Shown: piece after piece, positions 34,985 to 43,622 of the stretch
How positions within the stretch are numbered: position 1 is the first letter of the stretch
Layout of the letters: each line of letters starts with the position of its first letter
Made by a program: the position numbers and the translations under genes
Notes under the pieces: model-generated
The model's database searches: none
Seen by the model: the letters and a program-made list of their open reading frames with translations, nothing else
Told to the model about the DNA's origin: nothing
Assembly (NCBI RefSeq): GCF_023656565.1
Contig: NZ_JAMOKG010000002.1
Span: 1,184,030-1,248,029, forward strand
Direction of reading: 5' to 3'
Origin: Flavobacterium tyrosinilyticum
GTDB taxonomy: Bacteria; Bacteroidota; Bacteroidia; Flavobacteriales; Flavobacteriaceae
DNA length: 64,000 bases

Positions 34985-35773
34985 TTAAGAAATTTTCTTT
35001 AGCCAATTGGCGATGAACTCAGCAATAGTCTGCCAGTTTTCTTGATTTATACTCAAATGATTACCATCTTGAAATTCTTTGTAACAAGTGATAGAATGAA
35101 GGTTTTTATATTTTTTAAAGTTCAAATTATTTAAAGAAGCAGGAACAAAAGCATCTTCTGAACCCGCTACAAACAAAAGCGGATTGTGTTTTTTCTTGAA
35201 ATCAATCTTAGCCGATTTAGAATAAATGTCTCGTATAACTGATTTAGATTCGGGAATCAATAAAGCTTCGTAAGCTTCTTTTTGCTTTTCAAACGGCATT
35301 TGGTTCGCAAAATAGTATTGCCATGTCTTAAAAGGCATTAAAAAGGGCTTATTTGTTGGACTAAGACCATCGGAAAGATTCCAAATGGCTTTATAAAACG
35401 AAAAATTAAAATGCATAAGATTGCTAGGCGGAATAGAATTGATGCAGATTCCGTGCGATCCCAATTCTTTTTGAAGCAGTAGTTGAGTTACAAGTCCGCC
35501 ATAGGAATGACCTATTAAAATTGGTTTTTCAGGAAGCTTGTCAATGATTTCAGTATAATAATCCAATAAATTATCTAAACGAATTAAAGCAATTTTGGAC
35601 TCTGAATGGGTTTGTCTTAAATCGACTGCCAATTTGTTTTTGTAAAGCCAAGGCGGAGCAACCGTTTTATAGCCTTCATTTTCAAAAAAAACAATCCATT
35701 CTTTCCAGCAGACATGGCTGATGAATGTTCCAGTAATAAACATAATCGTTTTTTTAGTAGATAAATACATCAT
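34985..35773 (-). CDS. Alpha/beta hydrolase
   Basis: 262 residues. The oxyanion region is FITGTFISHVCWKEW near residue 13, the nucleophile elbow IGHSYGGLVTQ (Ser about 90), the acid in LFVAGSEDAFVP, and the His in FQDGNHLSI. It resembles the hydrolase at 26699 in the order of these segments and the CW/TW-x-EW pattern, suggesting duplication. It is cytoplasmic, substrate unknown. ATGs at 35773 and 35770 are both possible starts. A sigma-54-like element lies 53 bp upstream. Confidence 0.87.
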   Translation of the reverse strand: MMYLSTKKTIMFITGTFISHVCWKEWIVFFENEGYKTVAPPWLYKNKLAVDLRQTHSESKIALIRLDNLLDYYTEIIDKLPEKPILIGHSYGGLVTQLLLQKELGSHGICINSIPPSNLMHFNFSFYKAIWNLSDGLSPTNKPFLMPFKTWQYYFANQMPFEKQKEAYEALLIPESKSVIRDIYSKSAKIDFKKKHNPLLFVAGSEDAFVPASLNNLNFKKYKNLHSITCYKEFQDGNHLSINQENWQTIAEFIANWLKKIS

Positions 35774-35825
35774 ATCGAAGCTGTTAGATTAATGTTTAGA
35801 AAAGAATACTATTTCATTTACAAAA

Positions 35826-35841
35826 AACAAAAGGAATGCCT
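35826..35841 (-). promoter_or_regulatory. Candidate sigma-54 promoter for the hydrolase at 34985
   Basis: The minus strand reads AGGCAT-TCCTT-TTGTT, with GG and TTG at the right spacing. ATCGTTAAA motifs at 35903 and 35959 lie in the shared intergenic region with the divergent hydrolase. Confidence 0.4.
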
Positions 35842-35993
35842 TTTTTATAAAGTATTGATTCTAAAAGCATTGTTCTTAAAACAGATGTAGGAATTATTAT
35901 ATATCGTTAAAAAGAAGATTGAATTCTTGAAATATCATAATTCTTTAGCATACGAATAATCGTTAAATGCTTTATTGTTAGTGTTCTGCGTTT

Positions 35994-36008
35994 TGGTTTA
36001 ATCTTTGT
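35994..36008 (+). promoter_or_regulatory. Weak candidate sigma-54 promoter for the hydrolase at 36055
   Basis: TGGTTT-AATCT-TTG keeps the TGG-N8-TTG framework but lacks the C-A-C core. It is about 50 bp before the start codon. This is the weakest of the five elements. Confidence 0.3.
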
Positions 36009-36054
36009 CTACTTGATGAAAACGAATATTGATTTCAACCTTTAACTTATAATT

Positions 36055-36891
36055 ATGGAAAAAATTTATGACGCAGAAACACGTTTTGCCGATTTAGGCG
36101 ATCGTAAAATTGCTTATCGTTCGTACGGCAAAGGAAAAGCAGTAATTTTTGTGAACCGTTTTAGAGGAACACTAGATACTTGGGATCCGTTGTTTGTGGC
36201 ATCGATGGCAGAAAAGTTCAACGTTATCGTATTTGATTATTCTGGAATTGGCTCTTCTACAGGAAGTCTTGCTCCAGACATTACCGTTGTAGCCAAAGAC
36301 GTAAAGGATTTGGCAGATGCCTTAAAATTAGATTCGGTTATTGTTTTAGGATGGTCTTATGGTGGGTTGGTGGCACAGACGGCAACTTTGCTTTATCCTA
36401 ATTTGGTCACGCATGCCGTTTTGGTAGGAACAAATCCGCCAGGAAAAAACGAAATTCCTATTGAGCAAGCTTTTTTTGATGCAGCACTTAAACCTTTAAA
36501 TGATTTTGAGGATGAAATTGTGCTGTTTTTTGAACCAAAATCAGAATCAAGCCGTTTGGCAGCAAAAGCTTCGCACGATAGAATTCATAAAAAGATAGAA
36601 GTAGATAAAATTCCTTCAACAATGGATGTTTTTCAATTGTATTTTGGCGGAGGAGATACTTTTAGAGAAGATGCTTTAAACTTCAGAGAACAATTGAAAA
36701 AGACCAAAACTCCTATTCTGATTATTTCTGGAGATCATGATATCAGTTTTGCCGTAGACAATTGGTATCCGATTATCAATCAAATGACAAATGCGCAAAT
36801 GATTGTTTATGCCGGAACAGGACACGGACCTCAGCATCAATATCCGGAACTTACCGCGCAGTACATCATTAATTTTGTAGAATACATATAA
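36055..36891 (+). CDS. Alpha/beta hydrolase
   Basis: 278 residues. The strand KIAYRSYGKGKAVIF leads to FVNRFRGTLDTWDP (oxyanion region, unusual FVNRF instead of HGxxG), FDYSGIGSSTG, the nucleophile elbow GWSYGGLVAQ (Ser near 104), an acid in IISGDHDISF, and a His in GTGHGPQHQY. It is cytoplasmic. Its place opposite another hydrolase in a divergent pair suggests co-regulation. A terminator follows directly. Substrate unknown. Confidence 0.9.
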   Translation: MEKIYDAETRFADLGDRKIAYRSYGKGKAVIFVNRFRGTLDTWDPLFVASMAEKFNVIVFDYSGIGSSTGSLAPDITVVAKDVKDLADALKLDSVIVLGWSYGGLVAQTATLLYPNLVTHAVLVGTNPPGKNEIPIEQAFFDAALKPLNDFEDEIVLFFEPKSESSRLAAKASHDRIHKKIEVDKIPSTMDVFQLYFGGGDTFREDALNFREQLKKTKTPILIISGDHDISFAVDNWYPIINQMTNAQMIVYAGTGHGPQHQYPELTAQYIINFVEYI

Positions 36892-36923
36892 TTGTAGTTT
36901 ATCAGCAGAACTTCATTATATGC

Positions 36924-36959
36924 AAAAGGAATAGTGTCAGCAGCTATTCCTTTTTTTTT
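36924..36959 (+). terminator. Rho-independent terminator
   Basis: GGAATAG and CTATTCC, extended by A/T pairs, form a stem around TGTCAGCAG and are followed by nine T. It lies 33 bp after the hydrolase stop codon. Confidence 0.9.
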
Positions 36960-37005
36960 ATGAAAAAATTTCTGTGTTGTTTTCTGTGGTCTTTTTTATA
37001 AAATG

Positions 37006-37039
37006 ATATTTCGCTAAAACCCACATTTTAGCGAAATAT
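37006..37039. terminator. Hairpin ATATTTCGCTAAAA / TTTTAGCGAAATAT
   Basis: A perfect 14-bp stem with loop CCCACA between convergent genes, probably a terminator for the metal-dependent hydrolase on the minus strand. Its left arm plus loop nearly repeats the sequence at 30038-30054, so it may also be a regulatory or dispersed element. Confidence 0.5.
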
Positions 37040-37059
37040 AGCAAAGAAAAATAACCAAT

Positions 37060-37740
37060 TTAAATTTCAATTGTTGTGTTTATTTTAGGTAAGAATAATT
37101 GAAAAGAAGCTTTATTAAACTCCTCTAAAGCTTTTTGATGATCCATTACAATAAAACCAAAAGTATCGTAATGAACGCCTAATATTTTGTTTACTCCAAC
37201 GAGTTTTGCGGCTTCAATAGCTTCTTCAATTCCCATAGTAAGTCCGTCGCCAATAGGGAAAACAGCAAAGTCAAGTGGGGTAAATTTGGGAATAAGCTGC
37301 ATGTCTAAAGTCAGAGCCGTATCGCCGCTGTAATAGAAATTTCCATCTGTTGTTGAAAGCACAAAACCACAGGCAATTCCGCCGTAAGAGCCATCTATGA
37401 AACTGCTCGGATGCTGGGCTACCACACATTTTACAGTTCCAAAATCAAAATCAAACTTTCCTCCTGGATTGATGGGATGTGCATTTTCGATTCCGTTTTT
37501 CAGTAGCCAATTATAGATTTCAAAATTTCCGAGCACTTTTGCGCCCGTATTTTTGGCAATTCGCTCTACATCCAGAATATGGTCATAATGCGCATGAGAG
37601 ATAAAAATGTAATCTGCCTTTATAGCATCTACATCAACTTCTTTTGCTAACTCATTTGGTGTAATAAAAGGATCAAAAAGAAGGTGTTTTCCGCCAGCAT
37701 AAACAGAAAAACACGAATGTCCGTAGTAAGTAACTTTCAT
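37060..37740 (-). CDS. UPF0173 metal-dependent hydrolase (MBL fold)
   Basis: 226 residues. Metallo-beta-lactamase fold with an early GHSCF (H8), LLFDPFITPN, the metal motif ISHAHYDH (H49, H51, D53, H54), VAQHPSSF and YSGDTALTLDM further on, and a terminal HYDTFGF. This is the UPF0173 group; some members hydrolyse lactones or nucleotides but the physiological substrate is not settled. A GGCAC-N5-TTG element stands 40 bp upstream of the start. It joins the set of small hydrolases in this region. Confidence 0.9.
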   Translation of the reverse strand: MKVTYYGHSCFSVYAGGKHLLFDPFITPNELAKEVDVDAIKADYIFISHAHYDHILDVERIAKNTGAKVLGNFEIYNWLLKNGIENAHPINPGGKFDFDFGTVKCVVAQHPSSFIDGSYGGIACGFVLSTTDGNFYYSGDTALTLDMQLIPKFTPLDFAVFPIGDGLTMGIEEAIEAAKLVGVNKILGVHYDTFGFIVMDHQKALEEFNKASFQLFLPKINTTIEI

Positions 37741-37778
37741 GATAAATAGTTTTAAATCAGTTAATAATGATAATTATT

Positions 37779-37794
37779 TTCAAGAAATGTGCCA
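37779..37794 (-). promoter_or_regulatory. Candidate sigma-54 promoter for the UPF0173 gene
   Basis: The minus strand reads TGGCAC-ATTTC-TTGAA: a perfect -24 half and a -12 half with A instead of C. The expected start of transcription would be near 37767, about 27 bp before the ATG. Confidence 0.5.
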
Positions 37795-37847
37795 GTGGGG
37801 AATGACGTTATAAAAGCAAAATTATTAAGAATTGTATTTGAATACTC

Positions 37848-38017
37848 CAAAGGGAGCACAATAATAGTAGTAGATTCTACATTTGGCTAAAACCCTAGCC
37901 GCAGAAATTCCTGTAAACCTCCAGCTAAAGCTAGAGGCAATTAAATTTGATGCTCCAGCGGAGCAGAATATTTATAGAAAAATCTATTTCGCATCTACAA
38001 AAAAGCTCCAGAGGAGC
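37848..38017. repeat. Cluster of REP-like hairpins
   Basis: Contains GCTCCAGCGGAGC (37952-37964), GCTCCAGAGGAGC (38005-38017), a degenerate CTCCAAAGGGAGC near 37855, and CCTCCAGCTAAAGCTAGAGGC-like sequence near 37918. These are typical short palindromes of Bacteroidota intergenic DNA. The rest of the gap to 38344 is AT-rich with no feature that I can assign. Confidence 0.6.
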
Positions 38018-38344
38018 GACATAAAAAATGGTTTTAGAGAAGGAGATTGCATTACAATGATTTTCTATAAATTAAAATAGCACTTATAAAATAAAATTTT
38101 TATCTTTAACTAGTTGGTATATTGGTTTATATGTATTTTTTTTTTGCTGGTATACTTTTTTCGCTGTTTAAGTTAAGGACCCCAAATTTTCATAAACAGT
38201 ATATTCTAAAAACAATCAAACCATTTCAGAATTTATCTGAATAATAAGTTTTTATCTCATTTCTATTTTATCCTGCAGTTTTTAATTAAACAGCAAAGAA
38301 GTCGCTAGTTAAAAGTAATTTCAAATCATTAGAATATTATATAG

Positions 38345-39796
38345 ATGCATATAAAACTACAATTTCTAAAGCTTTTTATTTTGTTTTGCTTTTTGTCGTC
38401 TCTGGAAACAAAAGCGCAGACCACTTCTCTTGAAGAATGTTTTTCTATCGCGCAGCAAAATAATATTACCATCAAGCAGGCAAGATCTGCATTAAAAACA
38501 GGCGAATACAATCTACAGGCAGAAAAGAAAGGCTATTTGCCTAAAGTAGATCTTTTATCGAGTTATTCTTATTTGAGCAGTCCGCTTACGATAAATCTAC
38601 AGACCGTTAAAGATGGAATCGTTGAAGGTTCATCACAGCAAAGTGTCAATACGGCAAACGAAATTTATCATGAAATTACAGGAAACAATTTATCGCAGGC
38701 AGCACAGGATCGTATTTATAATACTTCAAAAACGGTTATTGGAGGCATTTATCCAGACTATAATCCTAGTTTAAGCAAACAGTCTTATTTTGTTGCAGGA
38801 GTGGGAGTTCGTCAGCCTATTTTTCTGGGAAACAAAATAAACTCGAGTATAGATCTGGCTCAATCGGTTGCTAATTCGGCGGGAATTGGTGTTGAAATTG
38901 CTGGTAAAGAAGTTAATTTTTTAATTGCAGTGCAATATCTTAGAATATTGTACCTCAACTCCTTAATTAAGAAACAGGAACAGATTGTAAGTGCTTTAGA
39001 CAAAAATAAAAATTATGCCGAAGAATTGGTAAAAAATAAAATACTGCCTCCATACCAAAAAAATTGGACGAATGTGGTTTTAATTCAGGCTCAGACTCAG
39101 TATAACAATATCAAGATGGAAAAACAAAATGCCCATCTTGAACTGAATAAACTGATGGGAGTGGACCTTGACGCTGCAATAGTGATTTCTGATACTTTAA
39201 AATATGCCGAAATCAATTTAGAGAAACCTATGAATGAGTATTGGCTTACAAATCCAGTGTACAGAATTGCAAATAACAAAATCTCTTATGCAGAAACTGC
39301 CGAAAAGATTAGCAAATCATTGGCTTTGCCTAACATTTTTGCCATTGGGAATTACAATTTGTATCAGAAAGACTTACCCGTTTCTATTCCCGATTGGTTT
39401 GTAGGGCTAGAATTGCAATGGACTTTGTATAACGGACAGACCAATAAAAAGACTTTGGCAGCAAAACAGTTGATAGAAGAAGCGAAGCTAGGAGAAGAGA
39501 ATTCCAGTTTAATGCTTCAGGTGCAGTCGAGAGTCGCGAAGAACAAAATGATTTCATTGCAAAATGATGTTATGGCTATGGATGCAGCGAGAAAGGAAGC
39601 CAATACGACAAGCAGTTTAATAACCAAGAGAATGAACAATCAGCTCTCGTCGCCAAAAGATGTTAATGATGCTTTATTGATAGAAACAGAAATAGAAAAA
39701 GGGTATTATACCGCTGTTTTGGGATACTATCTGGCATTAGCGGAATATTTTAATAGTTTAGGAAATCCAAGTCAAATAACGCAATTTATTAAATAG
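38345..39796 (+). CDS. TolC family outer-membrane efflux protein
   Basis: 483 residues with a signal peptide (FILFCFLSSLETKAQ). Two OEP-type repeats: SLEECFSIAQQNNITIKQARSALK near 28 opens the first helical hairpin, and KQLIEEAKLGEENSSLMLQVQSRVAKN the second; a helical barrel with coiled-coil character follows. It forms the outer-membrane channel of the tripartite exporter encoded with the HlyD protein (starts directly after the stop) and two ABC-2 permeases. Export substrate unknown. Confidence 0.92.
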   Translation: MHIKLQFLKLFILFCFLSSLETKAQTTSLEECFSIAQQNNITIKQARSALKTGEYNLQAEKKGYLPKVDLLSSYSYLSSPLTINLQTVKDGIVEGSSQQSVNTANEIYHEITGNNLSQAAQDRIYNTSKTVIGGIYPDYNPSLSKQSYFVAGVGVRQPIFLGNKINSSIDLAQSVANSAGIGVEIAGKEVNFLIAVQYLRILYLNSLIKKQEQIVSALDKNKNYAEELVKNKILPPYQKNWTNVVLIQAQTQYNNIKMEKQNAHLELNKLMGVDLDAAIVISDTLKYAEINLEKPMNEYWLTNPVYRIANNKISYAETAEKISKSLALPNIFAIGNYNLYQKDLPVSIPDWFVGLELQWTLYNGQTNKKTLAAKQLIEEAKLGEENSSLMLQVQSRVAKNKMISLQNDVMAMDAARKEANTTSSLITKRMNNQLSSPKDVNDALLIETEIEKGYYTAVLGYYLALAEYFNSLGNPSQITQFIK

Positions 39797-40789
39797 ATGA
39801 AAGATATATTTAAAAACTACTGGGCGCTGATTATTCCAATCTTTGTAGTAATAGCAGGACTGATTTTTTTCTTAAAAGACAACAATAAAGAAGATGATAA
39901 TTTTATAGGAATGGTTGATGCCACAAGTGTTGACGTTGCGGCCGAATTTCCAGGCAGATTGGATTCGCTACTTGTAAAACAGGGCGATACAGTAAAAACA
40001 GGACAATTGCTGGCCGTGCTTCGATCTAACGAAATAAACGCCATAAAAGCTCAGGCATTATCGGCAATTGATGCCGCAAAAGGACAGCAGGAATTGCTTA
40101 CACAAGGAGCAAGACCAGAGCTGATAGAAGCAACTTCTAAATTGTATCAAATCAGCCAAGAGCAATATAAATTGTTTAGCACGACTTATGATCGTATGGA
40201 ACGATTGTATAATGAAGATGTAATATCGGGACAGGAAAAGGATGTTTTCTATTTTAAATTTCAAGCGGCAAAAAAGGAAATGGAAACCGCACAGTTAAAT
40301 CTGCAAATGCTCAAAAATGGTACAAGGCCTGAATTGCTAAAAACTGCAAATGCTATTGTAAAACAAGCAGAACAAGCTTATGAACTAACCAAAGCGCTTG
40401 GAGATAATACGAGAGTTTATGCTCCAGCAGATGGCGTAATTTCTAACTTGGTTACGCATCAGGGCGAAATTATTTCTATTGGGTATCCGATTATGACCAT
40501 AGAGAAAAAGAACTCAACGATAATTAAGTTTAATATCCGACAAGATAAATCCAATTTGCTTAAAGTGGGAAGCAAGACAGCAGTTAAAGTTCCAGGTTGC
40601 CAGCCCGAAACGTTTGATGCCGTTGTGCATTCTATTGTGCCTACCTTGGAATTTGCCAATTGGGTTCCGTCCAAAGATAAAGGGGAATTTGAATTGAGAA
40701 CTTTTACAATAGAAGTGAAACCCGAAAACCTTGCACAGATTAAAGGACTTCGTTCTGGTATGACCGCTTCTTTAATTCTTCCTCAATGA
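39797..40789 (+). CDS. HlyD family periplasmic adaptor
   Basis: 330 residues. An N-terminal membrane anchor (ALIIPIFVVIAGLIFFL), then a barrel-sandwich half VDVAAEFPGRLDSLLVKQGDTVKTGQLLAVL, a long alpha-hairpin (about 80-200), and the matching half VYAPADGVISNLVTHQGEIISIGYP. It bridges the TolC channel and the permeases. It starts immediately after the TolC stop and overlaps the next ORF by 4 bp (ATGA), so translation is probably coupled. Confidence 0.92.
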   Translation: MKDIFKNYWALIIPIFVVIAGLIFFLKDNNKEDDNFIGMVDATSVDVAAEFPGRLDSLLVKQGDTVKTGQLLAVLRSNEINAIKAQALSAIDAAKGQQELLTQGARPELIEATSKLYQISQEQYKLFSTTYDRMERLYNEDVISGQEKDVFYFKFQAAKKEMETAQLNLQMLKNGTRPELLKTANAIVKQAEQAYELTKALGDNTRVYAPADGVISNLVTHQGEIISIGYPIMTIEKKNSTIIKFNIRQDKSNLLKVGSKTAVKVPGCQPETFDAVVHSIVPTLEFANWVPSKDKGEFELRTFTIEVKPENLAQIKGLRSGMTASLILPQ

Positions 40790-41970
40790 TTTTGATGCTG
40801 AACATAATTATAAGGGAATGGAAGCGCATTCTGAGTTTAAAGGTTTTTTACTTGGTCATGCTTGTAGTTCCTGTCGCTTTGTTTTTCTTCTATGCTTTTA
40901 TATATCAGAAGCAAGATGCCAAGAATTTAGCATTTGCAATTTGGGACGAAGATCAAAGTGCCATAAGCCGAGAGCTGATTTTTTTATTAGAACAAAAAGA
41001 AACGTTGCAGATTACGAGAAGAGTAAGCAGCGAAGCCGAAGTTAAAAAACTGATTCAAGAAGGTAAAATATTGGGCGCCGTGCATTTTCCTGCCAATATG
41101 CAGAAGAATATCTACAGCCGTCATCCGAGTAATGTGACTTTGTACACCAATGCCGCCGCGCTTGTTCCTGCTAAGTTAGTTTATAAGGCTGTTGCAGAAG
41201 TTGTAATTACAGGAAGTACAGGGGTAATTTTGCAGAAACTGGTAAAAACGGGAATGAAATCTGATCAAGCCATGGCGATTGCAAATCCGATTAGTCTGAG
41301 AACCTATCAGCTTTATAATCCAACTTACAATTATCAGGAATATTTGGTTCCAGGATTAATAACAGTCGGAATGCAGATGATTCTAATTATCAGTTCTATG
41401 CTGGCTTTAAATTATGAATGGATTACAGGAACGATGCACGAATTGTACGATTCTTCAAAAGGTTCTGTTCTCAGAGTAATTGTCGGAAAAACAATAGCTC
41501 ATCTAGCCATCAGTTGGATTAATTTTCTCATTATTACAGGAATTATTTTTACTTTTTTCGATATCGGGCTTCCCGCAGCCACAGGGAAGTTTTTTGTACT
41601 ATACACCATGCTTTCTCTGGCATGCATTGGTATCGGAATGTTTATATCGGCTTTGTTTAAAGATGTAATGCTTTCTGGAGATGTGGCTCTTTTTTATACT
41701 TCGCCTGCTTTTGTGTTCAGCGGATTTACTTTTCCGAGATGGGCAATGCCTTGGTACGATCAGTATTATGCGCTTATTATGCCTTATACCGCTTTTTTAG
41801 ACGGATTTTTTAAGGTGTATTATATGAATTTGCCTTTAAAATATGCTCAAGACGAATTCGCCAAACTCTTGTTGTTTTGCTTGGTAATGTACCCGACAGC
41901 AATGTTGTTGTTTAAACGTCAATTTAATTCGATTAAAGATGAAAAAGAAACCGCAACAATCGCTGATTAG
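40786..41970 (+). CDS. ABC-2 type transporter permease, first
   Basis: 394 residues: an N-terminal membrane helix (VFYLVMLVVPVALFFFYAF), a periplasmic domain of about 150 residues, and five C-terminal helices with a PRWAMPWYD motif. This is the YhhJ/YbhR-like ABC-2 permease layout. It overlaps the upstream adaptor gene by 4 bp and the next permease by 32 bp. No ATPase gene is present in the cluster. Confidence 0.9.
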   Translation: MILMLNIIIREWKRILSLKVFYLVMLVVPVALFFFYAFIYQKQDAKNLAFAIWDEDQSAISRELIFLLEQKETLQITRRVSSEAEVKKLIQEGKILGAVHFPANMQKNIYSRHPSNVTLYTNAAALVPAKLVYKAVAEVVITGSTGVILQKLVKTGMKSDQAMAIANPISLRTYQLYNPTYNYQEYLVPGLITVGMQMILIISSMLALNYEWITGTMHELYDSSKGSVLRVIVGKTIAHLAISWINFLIITGIIFTFFDIGLPAATGKFFVLYTMLSLACIGIGMFISALFKDVMLSGDVALFYTSPAFVFSGFTFPRWAMPWYDQYYALIMPYTAFLDGFFKVYYMNLPLKYAQDEFAKLLLFCLVMYPTAMLLFKRQFNSIKDEKETATIAD

Positions 41971-43093
41971 TCTCTTTTTGAGAGAAGCTTCGCAAGTAGT
42001 AAAGGATCATAGTTTGCTGCTTACGCTTCTTATTGCTCCTTTGCTGTATGCTTTTTTTTACGGAAGCATTTATATCAATAAAGAAGAATTCGATGTAAAA
42101 TTGGCTGTGGTAGATGACGATGGTTCGAGATTATCACGTTTGCTGCAGCAAAATATAGACGATTCTCCAATAGTAGAATTGATTCATTTTTCGAATTTGG
42201 AACAGGCAAAGGAGCAGATGTATCAAGGCAATTGCCAAGGCTATTTTTATATTCCAGAGGGAACAGAAGCCAATTTGCTGAGTTTAAAACAAAGCAATGT
42301 AGTATTGGCAATCAATGCGGCCAGATTTCTGCCATCAAGTGATTTGTTATTAAATGTGCAACAGATATGTTTGACCGTTGGAGCAGGAGTGCGCCTTCAA
42401 TATTATCAGAAAAAAGAAGGAATGAGTACTACCATTGCAATGGAGAATGTGATGCCTGTAAATTTAGATTATCGTCCTTTATTTAATGAAAGATCGAGTT
42501 ATGGCGCATTTTTATTGCCAGGTTTGTTGGCTTTAATTCTGCAGCAGACTTTATTGATTGGTTTGTGCGAAAGTGTGGCAGGTGAGCGGCAGCGTTCTCG
42601 ATTAAAAGAATGGTTAGGTTCGGGTATTTCTAATGGTATTTGGGGCAAAGGATTATTCTATCTGATGCTTTTTGCTTCGTATGGATTTTTCTTTTTAAAT
42701 GTAAATTACAAACTGCTCAATTTACCCATGAGAGGCAGCGGATTTGAGTTAAGCTTATTACTGCTTTTGTTTATTGTGACTTTAATTCCGATGGCTCAGT
42801 TTATTGGTTCGTTGTTCCAATCGCAATTGCTTTGTTTGCAGATGATGGCTTTTTCGACTTATCCGATTTTCTTGATTACAGGATACAGCTGGCCATTTGA
42901 ATCGCTTCCGCTAGCATTGCAGTGGCTGTCTAATCTTTTGCCTACAACGCCTTTTATTGTTTTATATACCGCCATTGTACAATCGGGTGCCAGTTTATGG
43001 GATAATCCGTCTGTTTTATTGCATCTTATATTGCTTTTTGCTTTTTATAGTACGATTTGTTTTATTCGTTTAAAATATTTGATGAGGAGATAA
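41939..43093 (+). CDS. ABC-2 type transporter permease, second
   Basis: 384 residues of the same layout as the first permease: helix LLLTLLIAPLLYAFFYGSIY, a periplasmic domain with DDDGSRLSRLLQ, then a C-terminal bundle with GYSWPFESLPLALQWLSNLLPTTPF given here in part. The two permeases probably form a heterodimer. Its ATG lies inside the previous gene. The ATPase must be encoded elsewhere, or energy comes another way. Confidence 0.9.
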   Translation: MKKKPQQSLISLFLREASQVVKDHSLLLTLLIAPLLYAFFYGSIYINKEEFDVKLAVVDDDGSRLSRLLQQNIDDSPIVELIHFSNLEQAKEQMYQGNCQGYFYIPEGTEANLLSLKQSNVVLAINAARFLPSSDLLLNVQQICLTVGAGVRLQYYQKKEGMSTTIAMENVMPVNLDYRPLFNERSSYGAFLLPGLLALILQQTLLIGLCESVAGERQRSRLKEWLGSGISNGIWGKGLFYLMLFASYGFFFLNVNYKLLNLPMRGSGFELSLLLLLFIVTLIPMAQFIGSLFQSQLLCLQMMAFSTYPIFLITGYSWPFESLPLALQWLSNLLPTTPFIVLYTAIVQSGASLWDNPSVLLHLILLFAFYSTICFIRLKYLMRR

Positions 43094-43146
43094 TAAAGAA
43101 TTAAGAATTAAGAATAAAGAATAAAGATTAAAGAATTAAGATTAAA

Positions 43147-43244
43147 GGATTAAGATTAAAGGATTAAGATTAAAGGATTAAGATTAAAGGATTAAGATTA
43201 AAGGATTAAGATTAAAGGATTAAGATTAAAGGATTAAGATTAAA
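43147..43244. repeat. 14-bp tandem repeat, seven perfect copies
   Basis: GGATTAAGATTAAA is repeated seven times without error, flanked by degenerate units (AGAATTA, AGAATAAA, GCATTAAG). It lies just past the stop of the second permease. The array looks like recent slippage and should vary between strains. Confidence 0.92.
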
Positions 43245-43256
43245 GCATTAAGAGTT

Positions 43257-43400
43257 GTGAGTTATGCCTAATCATTACGCAGCATATATTCAAATATAGC
43301 CCGTGGTTTTAACCACGGGAATGCGGGATGAGTTATGAGTGTTGCCAATCATTATGTATATATTTAAACATAGCCCGTGGTTTCAACCACGGGGACACGG
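43257..43400. repeat. Tandem duplication carrying two REP-like hairpins
   Basis: Two related units of about 73 bp, each with GAGTTATG, AATCATTA, ATATAT-CAAA/TTTAAA and CCCGTGG-AACCACGGG (43300-43319 and 43374-43393). A third copy of the hairpin is at 34943. Between 43430 and 43620 there are further weak palindromes (ACTCCAGCTTTAGTTGGAGT; GCCTCTAGCTAAGGC). Confidence 0.7.
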
Positions 43401-43622
43401 GTGAAATGTTTATAACCAGTTATTAATTTGAATTGACTCCAGCTTTAGTTGGAGTTTATATAAAGTAAATCAAAATGGCTTTAGCCAAAAATAGCGATTT
43501 GACTAAAGCATTGTTCTTGAAGCTGTTAAATGCCTCTAGCTAAGGCTTTAGGCTATTCAAAAAGAAGCTTAACTTAAAGCATTTTGAATTATTCTTAAAT
43601 CTGCCTAATCTGCGAGAGAACA

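Noticed and set aside
37883..38080. 65-codon frame on the plus strand
   Set aside because: It runs through REP-like hairpins and has no coding character; chance frame.
43147..43244. Possible CRISPR array
   Set aside because: The unit is only 14 bp, copies are contiguous with no spacers, and no cas gene is near.
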